Below are positions 41,996 through 50,716 of a stretch of 64,000 nt of DNA, piece by piece; the stretch's first letter is position 1, and each line of letters starts with the position of its first letter. Below the pieces are notes generated by a model, which saw only the letters and a program-made list of their open reading frames with translations, did no database searches and was not told where the DNA came from. Origin of the DNA: Salegentibacter salinarum (GTDB lineage Bacteria > Bacteroidota > Bacteroidia > Flavobacteriales > Flavobacteriaceae); assembly GCF_900168115.1 (NCBI RefSeq), contig NZ_FUZC01000004.1, positions 1-64,000 on the forward strand, written 5' to 3'. The translations under genes and the position numbers were made by a program.

Positions 41996-42913
41996 ATGGC
42001 TGCAAAGAAAGCCTTTCTGTCTAAATTAGAACAATTTTCAAATTGGTGGGAGAGAAAAACCAAGGCAGTAATTTTGCCCGGCTTTGATGGGTTATCGCTA
42101 TATGATCTTTGGGAGATTTATTCCGGTGGAATTATAAAAGGAACTTTCTCTACCAGGGCTAGTGCTATTGCGTTTAGTTTCTTTATGGCACTGTTTCCGT
42201 TTTTGCTGTTTATGCTTAACCTAATTCCCTATATCCAATTTATAGACGATTTCCAGCTGCAGTTCCTGCTTTTTATGGAATCTTTATTACCGCCAGATAC
42301 CCAGGAATATTTTAACGATATTTTGCTGGATATTGCCAATACACCCAGGGGTGGACTACTTTCTATAGCTTTTCTCGTTTCCATATTTTTAATGACAAAT
42401 GGAATAAATGCAATCTTTACCGGGTTTGAATTTTCATACCATACCAATGCCAACCGATCTATAATTAGGCAATACCTTGTAGCGGTGGGCATATCACTTA
42501 TTATGGCATTGTTGTTGCTTCTTACCATTATACTGGTCGTTTATTTAACTTATGCAATGGACGATTTAAAGGAGTTAGGGCTGGCCACCGATGGAAGCTC
42601 TGCTTTTGTGAAATATGCCGGTTTTGTTTTATTAATATATATTGTGGTTGCAATGCTTTATTATTTTGGAACCAAGGAAGCCAGGCAGGCGAAATTCTTT
42701 TCTATAGGAGCCCTTTTTACAACCTTATTGATAATTATAACTACTTATTTCTTTGGCTTGTATATAGAAAATTTTTCAGCGTATAACGAATTATATGGTT
42801 CTATTGGAGCATTGCTAATTTTAATGGTGTATATCTGGTTAAATTCTAATATATTGCTCTTAGGATTTGAATTAAATGCTTCTTTAATAAAAATGAAGAA
42901 AAAAATTAAATAA
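41996..42913 (+). CDS. YihY/BrkB-family inner-membrane protein
   Basis: This 305-residue protein has about six membrane helices. The motif ASAIAFSFFMALFPFLLFMLNLIPYI and the later YGSIGALLILMVYIWLNSNILLLGFELNA are the YihY/UPF0761 signature. It was once thought to be ribonuclease BN, but the family is a membrane protein of unknown function. The ATG at 41996 gives the right family start. It follows nadC closely and precedes a chalcone isomerase-like gene by 26 bases. Confidence 0.88.
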   Translation: MAAKKAFLSKLEQFSNWWERKTKAVILPGFDGLSLYDLWEIYSGGIIKGTFSTRASAIAFSFFMALFPFLLFMLNLIPYIQFIDDFQLQFLLFMESLLPPDTQEYFNDILLDIANTPRGGLLSIAFLVSIFLMTNGINAIFTGFEFSYHTNANRSIIRQYLVAVGISLIMALLLLLTIILVVYLTYAMDDLKELGLATDGSSAFVKYAGFVLLIYIVVAMLYYFGTKEARQAKFFSIGALFTTLLIIITTYFFGLYIENFSAYNELYGSIGALLILMVYIWLNSNILLLGFELNASLIKMKKKIK

Positions 42914-42939
42914 CTTAACAACCTAAAACCACATTGAAA

Positions 42940-43503
42940 ATGAAAAAACTATTAGTCCTATTAGTGGCCGTTTTCGGCTTAAATTTAACTTCAGCGCAAA
43001 CCGAAATTGGTGGTGCTACATTGCCTCAAACATTAGAATATGGTTCTGAAGAAATGACCCTTAATGGGGCCGGGGTAAGAGAAAAATTCTGGATGGATAT
43101 GTATGCCGGCGGACTTTACCTTAAAAATAAATCTGGAAATGCTTCAGAAATAATGAATGAAGATGAAGCTATGGCAATAAGATTGCATATAGTTTCAAAA
43201 ATGATTACCAGCGACCGAATGATTGACGCAGTTACTGAAGGTTTTGAAAGCTCAACCGGGGGAAATACCGCACCAATTTCAGCAGAAATTAAAAAATTCA
43301 TTAGCTTTTTTAAAGAGGAAATTAATAAAGAAGATGTTTTTGATATCGTTTATTTGCCATCAAGAGGTTCAGTAATTTATAAAAATGGAAAAGAAAGTGG
43401 CTCAATTGAGGGAATGGAGTTTAAAAAGGCTTTATTTGGAATATGGCTTTCTAATGAACCTGCAGACGATGACCTTAAAGAAGGTATGCTGGGTAAACAA
43501 TAA
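42940..43503 (+). CDS. Exported chalcone isomerase-like protein
   Basis: The product has 187 residues from the ATG at 42940 (a TTG six bases earlier is unlikely), with signal peptide LNLTSAQ. GAGVREKFWMDMYAGGLYL and RLHIVSKMITSDRMIDAVTEGF followed by FDIVYLPSRGSVIYKNGKESGSIEG match the bacterial chalcone isomerase-like domain. Bacterial members lack known flavonoid activity and may bind fatty acids or other hydrophobic ligands in the periplasm. It precedes a DUF2147 gene by 12 bases. Confidence 0.85.
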   Translation: MKKLLVLLVAVFGLNLTSAQTEIGGATLPQTLEYGSEEMTLNGAGVREKFWMDMYAGGLYLKNKSGNASEIMNEDEAMAIRLHIVSKMITSDRMIDAVTEGFESSTGGNTAPISAEIKKFISFFKEEINKEDVFDIVYLPSRGSVIYKNGKESGSIEGMEFKKALFGIWLSNEPADDDLKEGMLGKQ

Positions 43504-43515
43504 AACAATAAGATA

Positions 43516-43953
43516 ATGACAACCAAATTCAACTTACTTAACCTACTACTTTTTGGATTTATCCTGATTTCTTCAGGAATCCACGCGCAAGGGGTATTTG
43601 GTAAATGGAAGGTAGTAAACGATGCCGGCCGTGTGAATTCTATAATAGAGATTTACGAAGAAGACGATGCAGTCCACGGTAAAGTGATAAAGATTACCAA
43701 AGAAGAAGATCGTGACCAAAAATGTACCGAGTGCCCGGGAGAGCTTAAAAATAAACCTATAGAGGGCCTAAATGTGATTCGTGACTTTGTAAAAGATGGT
43801 GATGAATATATAGATGGAACTTTAATAGACCCGAAGTCCGGGAAAGAATATAAAGGTAAAATTTGGGTTGATGAAAACAATCCCGATAAACTAAATGTTA
43901 GAGGTTATATCGCTTTTTTCTACAAAACGAAAATTTGGGAAAGAGCAGAATAA
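43516..43953 (+). CDS. Exported DUF2147 protein
   Basis: The 145-residue product has a signal peptide (SSGIHAQG) and the DUF2147 core: GKWKVVNDAGRVNSIIEIYE, KCTECPGELKNKPIEGLNVIRDF, DGTLIDPKSGKEYKGKIWV and RGYIAFFYKTKIWER. It is a lipocalin-like barrel found widely in proteobacteria and Bacteroidota, of unknown function. It is the last gene of a likely nadC-YihY-chalcone-DUF2147 unit ending at a clear terminator. Confidence 0.88.
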   Translation: MTTKFNLLNLLLFGFILISSGIHAQGVFGKWKVVNDAGRVNSIIEIYEEDDAVHGKVIKITKEEDRDQKCTECPGELKNKPIEGLNVIRDFVKDGDEYIDGTLIDPKSGKEYKGKIWVDENNPDKLNVRGYIAFFYKTKIWERAE

Positions 43954-43975
43954 AACTTTCTAAAATTTAAAACAC

Positions 43976-44012
43976 TAAAAACCATTCTTATTTAAGGATG
44001 GTTTTTATTTTT
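43976..44012 (+). terminator. Terminator after the DUF2147 gene
   Basis: AAAAACCATTCTT pairs with AAGGATGGTTTTT around a four-base loop (one G-T pair), followed by ATTTTT. It lies about 23 bases after the DUF2147 stop and 22 bases before the priA ATG at 44034. Confidence 0.88.
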
Positions 44013-44033
44013 GATTAAACTTTCAATTTCCAT

Positions 44034-46487
44034 ATGGCCTATTTTATAGATGTAATTTTGCCGTTGCCGTTACAAAAACGCTTCACGTATTCAATAACTA
44101 AAGCTGAAGCAGAATTTTTGGAAGAAGGAATGCGTGTTGCAGTTCCCTTTGGAAAATCGAAAGTATATACCGCTATTGTTGGTAAAATTCATCAAAATCC
44201 GCCGCAGGTTTACGAGGCCAAGCCTATTAACCAGATTTTAGATAAAAGTCCGCTGGTCACCGCGTACCAGTTAAAATTCTGGAAGTGGATTGCTTCCTAT
44301 TATATGTGTGCCGAAGGAGATGTGCTAAAAGCTGCATTACCCGGCGCGTTTTTATTGGAAAGTGAAAGTATTGTTCAGCTAATTAAAGATGCTGAAGTTG
44401 ATGAAAATCAACTTAAAGATGAAGAGTTTCTGGTGATTGAAGCTTTACAGCGACAGTCTTCGGTGAAAATTCAGGAAGTGATGAAAATCCTGGATAAAAA
44501 AGCAGTATTACCGGTAATAAATGCTTTGGTAGAAAAAGGTTTGGTCGTTCTTAATCAGGAAATTTATGAACAGTATAAGCCGAAAAAAATACGCTTCGTA
44601 AAATTAAACCCGGTTTATGATAATGAAGCCGAAATGCACCGTCTTCTGGATGACTTAGAAAAAGCACCAAAGCAGAAAGAAGCTTTGCTAAGCTTTTTCA
44701 GCATTAAAGCACAACATAAAAAGCCTTTAAAAGTAAAAGATTTAAGCGAAAAATCGGGAGTTTCTGCAGCGATTATAAAAAACCTGATCACTAAGAAAAT
44801 TCTCGAGGAATATTATGAAAAAACCGATAGGGTAACTTTTACCGGAGATGCTTCAGAAAGCGGGATTCAGTTAAGTGAAATTCAGCAGAAAGCTTTTTCA
44901 GAAATAGAAGCCGGTTTCAAAGAATTGGATGTTTGTTTATTCCACGGAATAACCTCCTCCGGAAAAACCGAAATTTATATTAAACTCATTGAAAAAGTAA
45001 TAAATCAAGGTCAGCAGGCACTTTATGTTTTGCCTGAAATTGCCTTAACCACCCAATTAATTGAACGATTAAGAGCTTATTTTGGAGATAAAGTTCTGGT
45101 TTATCACAGTAAATATTCGGTAAACGAAAGGGTAGAGGTATACCGGCATATTTTAGAAGATTCAGCAAAAGCGAGAATTGTAATTGGCGCACGATCTTCA
45201 ATATTTCTTCCTTTTTCTAATTTAGGATTAGTGGTTGTAGACGAAGAACATGAAACCTCTTTTAAACAATTTGATCCTGCACCGCGATACCATGCGCGTG
45301 ATGCTGCCGTGGTTTTAGCGAATTTCTTTAAAGCTAAAACTATATTAGGATCGGCCACTCCTTCTTTAGAATCCTATTTTAACGCGCAGCATCATAAATA
45401 TGCTTTGGTAGAATTAAACAGAAGATATGGCGACGTTCTGGAACCGGAGATTGAAATTGTAGATATAAAAACGAAATATAAAAAGAAGGAGATGAAGGGG
45501 CATTTTTCTGACAGAATGCTAGCCGAAATTAAAGATACCCTGAATGCTGGGGAGCAGGTAATTTTATTTCAAAACCGTCGAGGTTTCTCTCCTGTGCTGG
45601 AGTGCAATACCTGTGGTCACTCGCCTCAATGTCCCAATTGCGATGTGAGCTTAACTTATCACAGCCATAATAACCAGTTGCGCTGCCATTATTGCGGCTA
45701 TCATATTGCGATGCAAAAGAAATGTATGGCCTGTGATAGTTCAGAAATTACTACCAAAGGATTTGGAACCGAACAGATTGAAACCGAATTGAAAGCCATT
45801 TTTTCCGAATATAAGACTGCGAGAATGGACCAGGATACCACCCGCGGAAAATATGCTTACGAAAAACTGATTAATTCTTTTGAGCAACAGGAAATAGATA
45901 TTTTAATTGGTACCCAAATGCTTACCAAAGGTCTTGATTTTAGAAAGGTGAACCTGGTAGGAATTATGAATGCCGATAATTTACTGAATTTCCCCGATTT
46001 TAGAGCGCACGAACGCAGTTTTCAACTGATGCTTCAGGTTGCTGGTAGAGCAGGAAGAACAAAAAAGAGAGGGAAAGTTTTAATTCAAAGTTATAATCCG
46101 CATCACCAGATTATCCAGCAGGTTTCCATGGGTGATTATGCAGGAATGTATAAAGATCAATTGGAAGAGCGCTATAATTATAAATACCCGCCTTTTCATC
46201 GATTGATAAGAATTACACTAAAATGCCGGGATTTTTCCAAAACCAATGACGCTGCAGATTGGTTGGCAGTAGGAATGAAAAATGTTTTTAAGGAAAACGT
46301 CCTTGGTCCGGAATTTCCTCCAGTAGCGAGAATAAGAAACGAGTATTATAAGAATATTTTGCTTAAAATTCCGCAGCAACAATCATTAGGAAAAACAAAA
46401 GAAGTACTGCAGCGAATTATGAGAAGTTTTAATGCTATTGGCGCTTTTAGAAGCGTGAAAGTGGTGATTAATGTAGATCCCATATAA
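44034..46487 (+). CDS. priA: Primosomal replication restart helicase PriA
   Basis: The product has 817 residues. The N-terminal DNA-binding region is followed by a superfamily 2 helicase with GITSSGKTEIY (Walker A), VVVDEEHETSFKQ (DEEH) and GSATPSLESYF. Two zinc modules follow, with eight cysteines in CNTCGHSPQCPNCDVSLTY and LRCHYCGYHIAMQKKC, and then the C-terminal helicase half with LTKGLDFRKV and VAGRAGR. PriA restarts stalled replication forks. Length and domain order match the family. The gene appears monocistronic. Confidence 0.95.
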   Translation: MAYFIDVILPLPLQKRFTYSITKAEAEFLEEGMRVAVPFGKSKVYTAIVGKIHQNPPQVYEAKPINQILDKSPLVTAYQLKFWKWIASYYMCAEGDVLKAALPGAFLLESESIVQLIKDAEVDENQLKDEEFLVIEALQRQSSVKIQEVMKILDKKAVLPVINALVEKGLVVLNQEIYEQYKPKKIRFVKLNPVYDNEAEMHRLLDDLEKAPKQKEALLSFFSIKAQHKKPLKVKDLSEKSGVSAAIIKNLITKKILEEYYEKTDRVTFTGDASESGIQLSEIQQKAFSEIEAGFKELDVCLFHGITSSGKTEIYIKLIEKVINQGQQALYVLPEIALTTQLIERLRAYFGDKVLVYHSKYSVNERVEVYRHILEDSAKARIVIGARSSIFLPFSNLGLVVVDEEHETSFKQFDPAPRYHARDAAVVLANFFKAKTILGSATPSLESYFNAQHHKYALVELNRRYGDVLEPEIEIVDIKTKYKKKEMKGHFSDRMLAEIKDTLNAGEQVILFQNRRGFSPVLECNTCGHSPQCPNCDVSLTYHSHNNQLRCHYCGYHIAMQKKCMACDSSEITTKGFGTEQIETELKAIFSEYKTARMDQDTTRGKYAYEKLINSFEQQEIDILIGTQMLTKGLDFRKVNLVGIMNADNLLNFPDFRAHERSFQLMLQVAGRAGRTKKRGKVLIQSYNPHHQIIQQVSMGDYAGMYKDQLEERYNYKYPPFHRLIRITLKCRDFSKTNDAADWLAVGMKNVFKENVLGPEFPPVARIRNEYYKNILLKIPQQQSLGKTKEVLQRIMRSFNAIGAFRSVKVVINVDPI

Positions 46488-46550
46488 GTTTGATTTAATT
46501 TTTCACAGGTTTAGATTAAAATTCTTTATTTGAAGATGATGCATATTTGG

Positions 46551-46562
46551 TGTAAATTTACA
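46551..46562. promoter_or_regulatory. Palindrome likely to be the antitoxin operator
   Basis: TGTAAATTTACA is a perfect 12-base palindrome lying 12 bases before the antitoxin ATG. ParD-type ribbon-helix-helix antitoxins repress their own operon at such palindromes, so it is a plausible operator. Confidence 0.5.
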
Positions 46563-46574
46563 TCAATAAAAACT

Positions 46575-46820
46575 ATGACTCGACAAAGTATTTCTTTTAC
46601 AGAACCAAATAATGAATGGTTGAAGGATCAAATCAGGAATAAAGAATATTCAAGTAAAAGTGAATTGGTTAATGATCTAATAAGACAGGCGCGAAAACAA
46701 CAAGTTCAAGTAGACTGGATTAATACGAAACTGGATAGAGCTGAAAAAAGTGGATTTACGCTGGATGGTAAGGAAGATATTTTAACTCAATCAAAGTCTC
46801 AACTTGAGGGCTGTTTATAA
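46575..46820 (+). CDS. ParD-like ribbon-helix-helix antitoxin
   Basis: The 81-residue product starts MTRQSISFTEPNNEWLKDQI, then a helix K-S-E-L-V-N-D-L-I-R-Q-A-R, a fold and size typical of type II antitoxins of the ParD (CC2985) family. An in-frame start at 46530 would add 15 unrelated residues, so ATG 46575 is used. The antitoxin would bind DNA as a dimer and neutralise the ParE toxin encoded immediately downstream, whose reading frame overlaps its end. The toxin gene is disrupted. Confidence 0.85.
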   Translation: MTRQSISFTEPNNEWLKDQIRNKEYSSKSELVNDLIRQARKQQVQVDWINTKLDRAEKSGFTLDGKEDILTQSKSQLEGCL

Positions 46821-47107
46821 ACTGAGTGAAGTAGCTAAAGAAGATTTAATTAGAATTCACCATTACGGTGTGCATAAATTTGGGATGGCTCAATGGGATG
46901 GCTCAAGCTGATAAATTTTTTAATTCCTTTTTTGAATATTTTGATATAATTGCCCATCAGCCATATTCTTTTGAAGCTGTAAATTTTATACGAGAAGGTT
47001 ACAGACGCTGCGTTTGTGGTTCCGATAGTATTTATTGTAGAAAAGGGAAAGTAGAAATAATGACAATAATAGTTAGACAGGATTTACCCAATTATTTTCA
47101 TGATTAA
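46804..47107 (+). pseudogene. ParE-like toxin with a 13-bp duplication frameshift
   Basis: From TTG at 46804 the frame reads (M)RAVYKLSEVAKEDLIRIHHY and GVHKFGMAQ, then hits a stop shortly after the direct repeat TGGGATGGCTCAA at 46881-46893 and 46894-46906. Removing one copy restores an unbroken 96-residue protein that continues ADKFFNSFFEYFDIIAHQPY and ends with KVEIMTIIVRQDLPNYFHD, the normal ParE length and C-terminal strand. ParE toxins act on DNA gyrase. As sequenced the product is truncated to about 34 residues. The weak TTG start and missing ribosome-binding site also suggest low expression or translational coupling to the antitoxin. Confidence 0.85.
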
Positions 47108-47135
47108 GCGAAAATGAATTTTTAAGACTAAAAAA

Positions 47136-47849
47136 CTACTGAATCGCACTTAAAGCCTCAACCAGGTTGCTTTTCTTGTGACGGCTAAGTGGTAATTTCT
47201 GTTTATCTATTTCTATATTCTTGGAATTGTATCGCTCAATTTTATCAAGATTTACAATATAAGATTTATGGGTTCTAAGAAATTTATCGTTGGGTAGTTG
47301 CTCTTCAAAAGATTTCATTGTAGCGAGAACTACAAAATTTTCTTTTTCTGTAACAAATTTTACGTAATCTCCCAAAGCCTGGATATATTTCAGTTTATTC
47401 AGGAAAACCTTTCGATTTTTAAGATTGCTTTTTACAAAAATATAATCTTCATCTTCTGGTGGAGCAGAGATTTGGTGCTTTAACTTGTATAGATTTATTG
47501 CCTTATTTACCGCGTTATTAAAGCGCTCTTTAGTTACCGGTTTATGAATATAATCTACGGCATCATAATCAAAAGCTTTAAAAGCATACTGTGTTTTCCC
47601 GGTTACGAAGATAATCTGTGGTTTATTGGGTAAATCGTCAAGAAGTTCAAAACCTGTTAGGACCGGCATTTCAATATCAAGAAATATCAAATCTATTTCA
47701 TTATCGAGAAGGCCATTTTTTGTTTCAATAGCGTTATTGTACTCAGCAACCAATTTAAGATTAGAATGGTCTTTAATCAACTTCACGATAGATAATCGTT
47801 GCAAGCTGGAATCATCAACAACAATACATTTGAGTAAAATTTCTTCCAC
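47136..47849 (-). CDS. LytTR-type response regulator
   Basis: The product has about 237 residues from the GTG at 47849. An upstream TTG (47873) is possible, but the receiver begins at LLKCIVVDDSS. The receiver domain has the Asp pocket VVDD, the phospho-acceptor in IDLIFLDIEMPVLTGFEL, and K in IHKPVTKERF. The LytTR DNA-binding domain follows (FLRTHKSYIVNLDKIERYNSKNIEI). Such regulators control envelope and surface genes in Bacteroidota. No histidine kinase gene is next to it. Confidence 0.88.
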   Translation of the reverse strand: MEEILLKCIVVDDSSLQRLSIVKLIKDHSNLKLVAEYNNAIETKNGLLDNEIDLIFLDIEMPVLTGFELLDDLPNKPQIIFVTGKTQYAFKAFDYDAVDYIHKPVTKERFNNAVNKAINLYKLKHQISAPPEDEDYIFVKSNLKNRKVFLNKLKYIQALGDYVKFVTEKENFVVLATMKSFEEQLPNDKFLRTHKSYIVNLDKIERYNSKNIEIDKQKLPLSRHKKSNLVEALSAIQ

Positions 47850-48202
47850 AGTAGTTAGGTTAAGTAATAACAATATTAAACATAAAATACTTAAATCACA
47901 AGATAAACTTTAAATTCATCTGTGAAATTACAACCTTATCCTTCAATAATACGGTAAGAAATGAATTCCTTCAACCCTGGTATTAAAATATTCTAATTTT
48001 TGTATTTCAAATACTGATTGTGAAAACTTGTGTTGGTTAATTCAATAATTGAGATTTAGGTACTTCAAGGAATATCTTAAGAATTAAACAAATGTTCTCT
48101 ATTAATAGGTTGCGAGCTTGCTTCGAGTAGTTTACTTTTAAGCTTTGATAATAGAAATAATTGAGTTACTTTTGCAGCCAAATAAATTTAAAGTAAATTT
48201 TT
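47850..48202. other. Gene-free region upstream of rpsF
   Basis: About 350 bases hold no convincing gene. The right end contains the rpsF promoter. Apart from AT-rich sequence, nothing else of structure was noticed. Confidence 0.6.
48145..48174 (+). promoter_or_regulatory. rpsF promoter (TTG - 19 bp - TACTTTTG)
   Basis: TTG at 48145-48147 and TACTTTTG at 48167-48174 match TTG/TAnnTTTG with a 19-base spacer, identical in spacing to the rpmH promoter. The distance to the rpsF ATG is 28 bases. Confidence 0.6.
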
Positions 48203-48544
48203 ATGAACACTTATGAAACTGTTTTCATCTTGAATCCCGTTTTATCTGATGAGCAGATAAAGGAGACAGTTCAGAAATACGAAGAATTTCTTGTTTCTAA
48301 AGGGGCCGAGATGGTATCGAAAGAAGATTGGGGGCTTAGAAAATTAGCCTATCCAATTCAACACAAAAAAAGCGGGTTTTACCACCTGTTTGAATTCAAA
48401 GCTCCAGGAGAGGCTATAGAGCCGTTGGAACTTGCTTTTAGAAGAGACGAGCGTATGATGCGTTATTTAACAGTAAGGTTAGACAAGCACGCTATCGCCT
48501 GGGCTGAGAAAAGAAGAAATAGAAGACAACAAGAAAAAGCGTAA
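48203..48544 (+). CDS. rpsF: 30S ribosomal protein S6
   Basis: The 113-residue product begins [20 protein letters not shown] and includes [20 protein letters not shown] and [18 protein letters not shown], the S6 pattern. S6 binds S18 and 16S rRNA in the small subunit platform. The neighbouring rpsR and rplI genes complete the usual rpsF-rpsR-rplI arrangement, with a gap of two bases to rpsR. Confidence 0.96.
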   Translation: MNTYETVFILNPVLSDEQIKETVQKYEEFLVSKGAEMVSKEDWGLRKLAYPIQHKKSGFYHLFEFKAPGEAIEPLELAFRRDERMMRYLTVRLDKHAIAWAEKRRNRRQQEKA

Positions 48545-48546
48545 GT

Positions 48547-48846
48547 ATGGCTACATCTATTGAACAACAAGCAAAAGGAAAAAAAGACGGAGAGATCAGG
48601 TATCTTACTCCTCTTAATATAGAGACCAGTAAAACGAAAAAGTATTGTCGTTTTAAAAGATCTGGAATTAAGTATATAGATTACAAAGATCCAGACTGGT
48701 TAATGAGTTTCGTAAACGAACAAGGGAAATTATTGCCTCGTCGTCTAACCGGTACTTCTTTAAAATACCAAAGGAAAGTGGCTGTTGCTGTGAAAAGAGC
48801 ACGTCATCTTGCGTTAATGCCATATGTTGGTGATTTACTAAAATAA
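48547..48846 (+). CDS. rpsR: 30S ribosomal protein S18
   Basis: The 99-residue protein contains [20 protein letters not shown] and the conserved [29 protein letters not shown] core of S18. The N-terminus ([20 protein letters not shown]) is longer than in E. coli S18, as is usual in Bacteroidota. S18 forms a heterodimer with S6 on the small subunit. It starts two bases after rpsF, and rplI follows after 12 bases. Confidence 0.96.
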   Translation: MATSIEQQAKGKKDGEIRYLTPLNIETSKTKKYCRFKRSGIKYIDYKDPDWLMSFVNEQGKLLPRRLTGTSLKYQRKVAVAVKRARHLALMPYVGDLLK

Positions 48847-48858
48847 AAAGAGGCAATT

Positions 48859-49308
48859 ATGGAATTGATACTTAAACAAGACGTAGATAATTTAGGCTTT
48901 AAAGATGATTTAGTAAACGTGAAGAACGGTTACGGCAGAAATTATCTTATACCTCAGGGATATGCACATCTTGCAACCCCTTCAGCTAAAAAAGTATTGG
49001 CTGAAACCCTGAAACAAAGAGCTTATAAAGAACAGAAACATATCGACGAAGCTAAAAAGCAAGCTGAAAAACTTAACAATGTAGAAGTTAAGTTAACTGC
49101 TAAAGCTGGTGCAGGAGACAAATTATTTGGATCTATCACTAATGCTGATTTAGCCGATGCCCTTGCTAAAGAAGGCATTGAAATCGATAAGAAATTTATT
49201 ACTATAGCTGGTGGAAACATCAAGAGATTAGGACAGTACGAAGCAACTTTACGTTTTCATCGTGAAGTAATTTCTACTTACAATTTTGATGTTGTAGCTG
49301 AAGCTTAA
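48859..49308 (+). CDS. rplI: 50S ribosomal protein L9
   Basis: The 149-residue protein starts MELILKQDVDNLGFKDDLVN, followed by VKNGYGRNYLIPQGYA, the L9 N-terminal signature, a long connecting helix and a C-terminal domain. L9 spans the large subunit and affects reading-frame accuracy. Its terminator lies at 49328-49354. Confidence 0.96.
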   Translation: MELILKQDVDNLGFKDDLVNVKNGYGRNYLIPQGYAHLATPSAKKVLAETLKQRAYKEQKHIDEAKKQAEKLNNVEVKLTAKAGAGDKLFGSITNADLADALAKEGIEIDKKFITIAGGNIKRLGQYEATLRFHREVISTYNFDVVAEA

Positions 49309-49327
49309 ATTATTTTATTACAAAGTT

Positions 49328-49354
49328 AAAAGCCCGCTCCAGTAGTGGGCTTTT
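49328..49354 (+). terminator. Terminator of the rpsF-rpsR-rplI operon
   Basis: AAAAGCCCgC pairs with GtGGGCTTTT around a short loop, with T residues after the stem. It is 20 bases after the rplI stop. Confidence 0.88.
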
Positions 49355-49445
49355 CTTATTTTAGTGAGAACCTAATGTATGGTGACGAAGCCACACATAA
49401 ATTAGTTGTTCGAACTAATCCCGACCCAGGTTAGGATCCTTATTT

Positions 49446-49531
49446 TCGTCAAGCTGAACTTGTTTCAGCTTCTAACATGTTTGGATACATTAACAACTTA
49501 GCTCCTGAAATAGATTAAGGATAACGATTTT
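49446..49531. repeat. Bipartite palindromic intergenic repeat, copy 2
   Basis: TCGTCAAGCTGAACTTGTTT begins a hairpin (AAGCTGAA / TTCAGCTT at 49451-49471). A degenerate version of the second hairpin follows, with TCCTGAAATAGATTAAGGA near 49503-49521, ending in TAACGA. The order and end sequences match 5134-5200. Confidence 0.6.
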
Positions 49532-49555
49532 TCGATTTTATTTAATTTTACCAAA

Positions 49556-50032
49556 ATGAAATATTCCAGATTAACCAAAGAACAGTTTGAAGAGATGAAG
49601 CAGGAATTTATTAATTTCCTCGCTACACAATCTATTACAGCTGAAGAGTGGGAAGATATTAAGAAAAACCAACCAAAAGCTGCAGAGCAGGAGTTGGATG
49701 TTTTTAGCGACCTTATTTGGGAAGGTGTTCTTAATAAAGTAGAATACCTGGAACACTTTTCTCCAAATCAAATCTACTTATTTCATATAACCGAAGTTAC
49801 TATTCATCTTATAGCGATAAAAGTAGAACACCAAGGGGTAGATCTAACCACCCGAAAAGGATACAGCTGGTTACAAACTAATTTGCTGGATGAATCTGTT
49901 AATATTTATACGTCCTCGAAAGCTTTAAGTGAAGACAGGAATAAGGATATTTTTGCGCTTATAAAACAAGGAGCGAATATAACTAAAGGAGATCTTTACC
50001 GCTATTTTGATAATATGGTGGAGAGTAAATAG
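49556..50032 (+). CDS. DUF6495-like protein
   Basis: The 158-residue cytoplasmic-looking protein begins MKYSRLTKEQFEEMKQEFIN and contains ELDVFSDLIWEGVLNKVEYL and a RKGYSWLQTNLLDESVNIYT segment, conserved in an uncharacterised flavobacterial family. No catalytic motif is visible. It is isolated, following a repeat-rich intergenic region and preceding a lipoprotein gene on the opposite strand. Family naming is from memory of similar sequences and is not a verified match. Confidence 0.7.
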   Translation: MKYSRLTKEQFEEMKQEFINFLATQSITAEEWEDIKKNQPKAAEQELDVFSDLIWEGVLNKVEYLEHFSPNQIYLFHITEVTIHLIAIKVEHQGVDLTTRKGYSWLQTNLLDESVNIYTSSKALSEDRNKDIFALIKQGANITKGDLYRYFDNMVESK

Positions 50033-50127
50033 TTTAATCTGACTCTTTCCTGTTGATAGCTACTTAGATGGAGACATGCGAATGGTTTGCCTTTTGATAG
50101 AAACGGCATTTACCTTATTGTCTATAA

Positions 50128-50583
50128 TTATTTTATAACTTCAATAATTCTTTCTGAATTATTATCGGTTTCCCATTTTAATTCGTCATTATACCAAACT
50201 TTGGTTACAAAAGTATTTGCGTTTTGGCTTGAAATCTCAGTTTTAAGAATATCGAATTCATTATCAGGAAACTCTAATTTTAATTCTGAAATTTGGGTAT
50301 CAGTACTTTCAAGGTTGGCAAATACCCTTAAATAATCTTCATTTTCTCTTTCAACCAAAAAGGTATTTTCCGGACTAATTTTCCATTCCCCATCAATTTT
50401 ATTATAAACCGATATATCAGTTTCCTCAAATTGGTTTTCTTCTCCTAAAAGATTATTTCCTTCACTATCTATAAATTTAATATCTATAGAACTGTCAATT
50501 ATTGTACAGCAATAAGTGGGTTCATCTTTTTCACATGAAATTATAAAAAAGCTGAAAATCAGGAGGAAAAGTGTCTTTTTCAT
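50128..50583 (-). CDS. Small hypothetical lipoprotein
   Basis: This 151-residue product has lipobox ISC (C17) followed by EKDEPTYCC. The mature part has beta-sandwich-like alternations (SIDIKFIDSEGNNLLGEEN, DISVYNKIDGEWKISPENTF, KLEFPDNEFDILKTEIS) without a recognisable family. The acidic EKDE near the lipidated cysteine could be a surface-export signal. No neighbours suggest a function. Confidence 0.7.
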   Translation of the reverse strand: MKKTLFLLIFSFFIISCEKDEPTYCCTIIDSSIDIKFIDSEGNNLLGEENQFEETDISVYNKIDGEWKISPENTFLVERENEDYLRVFANLESTDTQISELKLEFPDNEFDILKTEISSQNANTFVTKVWYNDELKWETDNNSERIIEVIK

Positions 50584-50716
50584 TTTTGGGACTTAGGTTA
50601 GTATTATTTAGATGCAAAAATGATCAAAAGGTTGCGTAAAAAAGCTTACAAATTCAGTTCTAAATAACTTCAGTTTACTTTTTCTGTTTTTACATTTTAC
50701 ACTATACCTTACATTC

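Noticed and set aside
49381-49440. A degraded gene or tRNA upstream of the second bipartite repeat
   Set aside because: Only a short ATTAGTT/AACTAAT inverted repeat is seen; no tRNA arms or coding frame could be supported.
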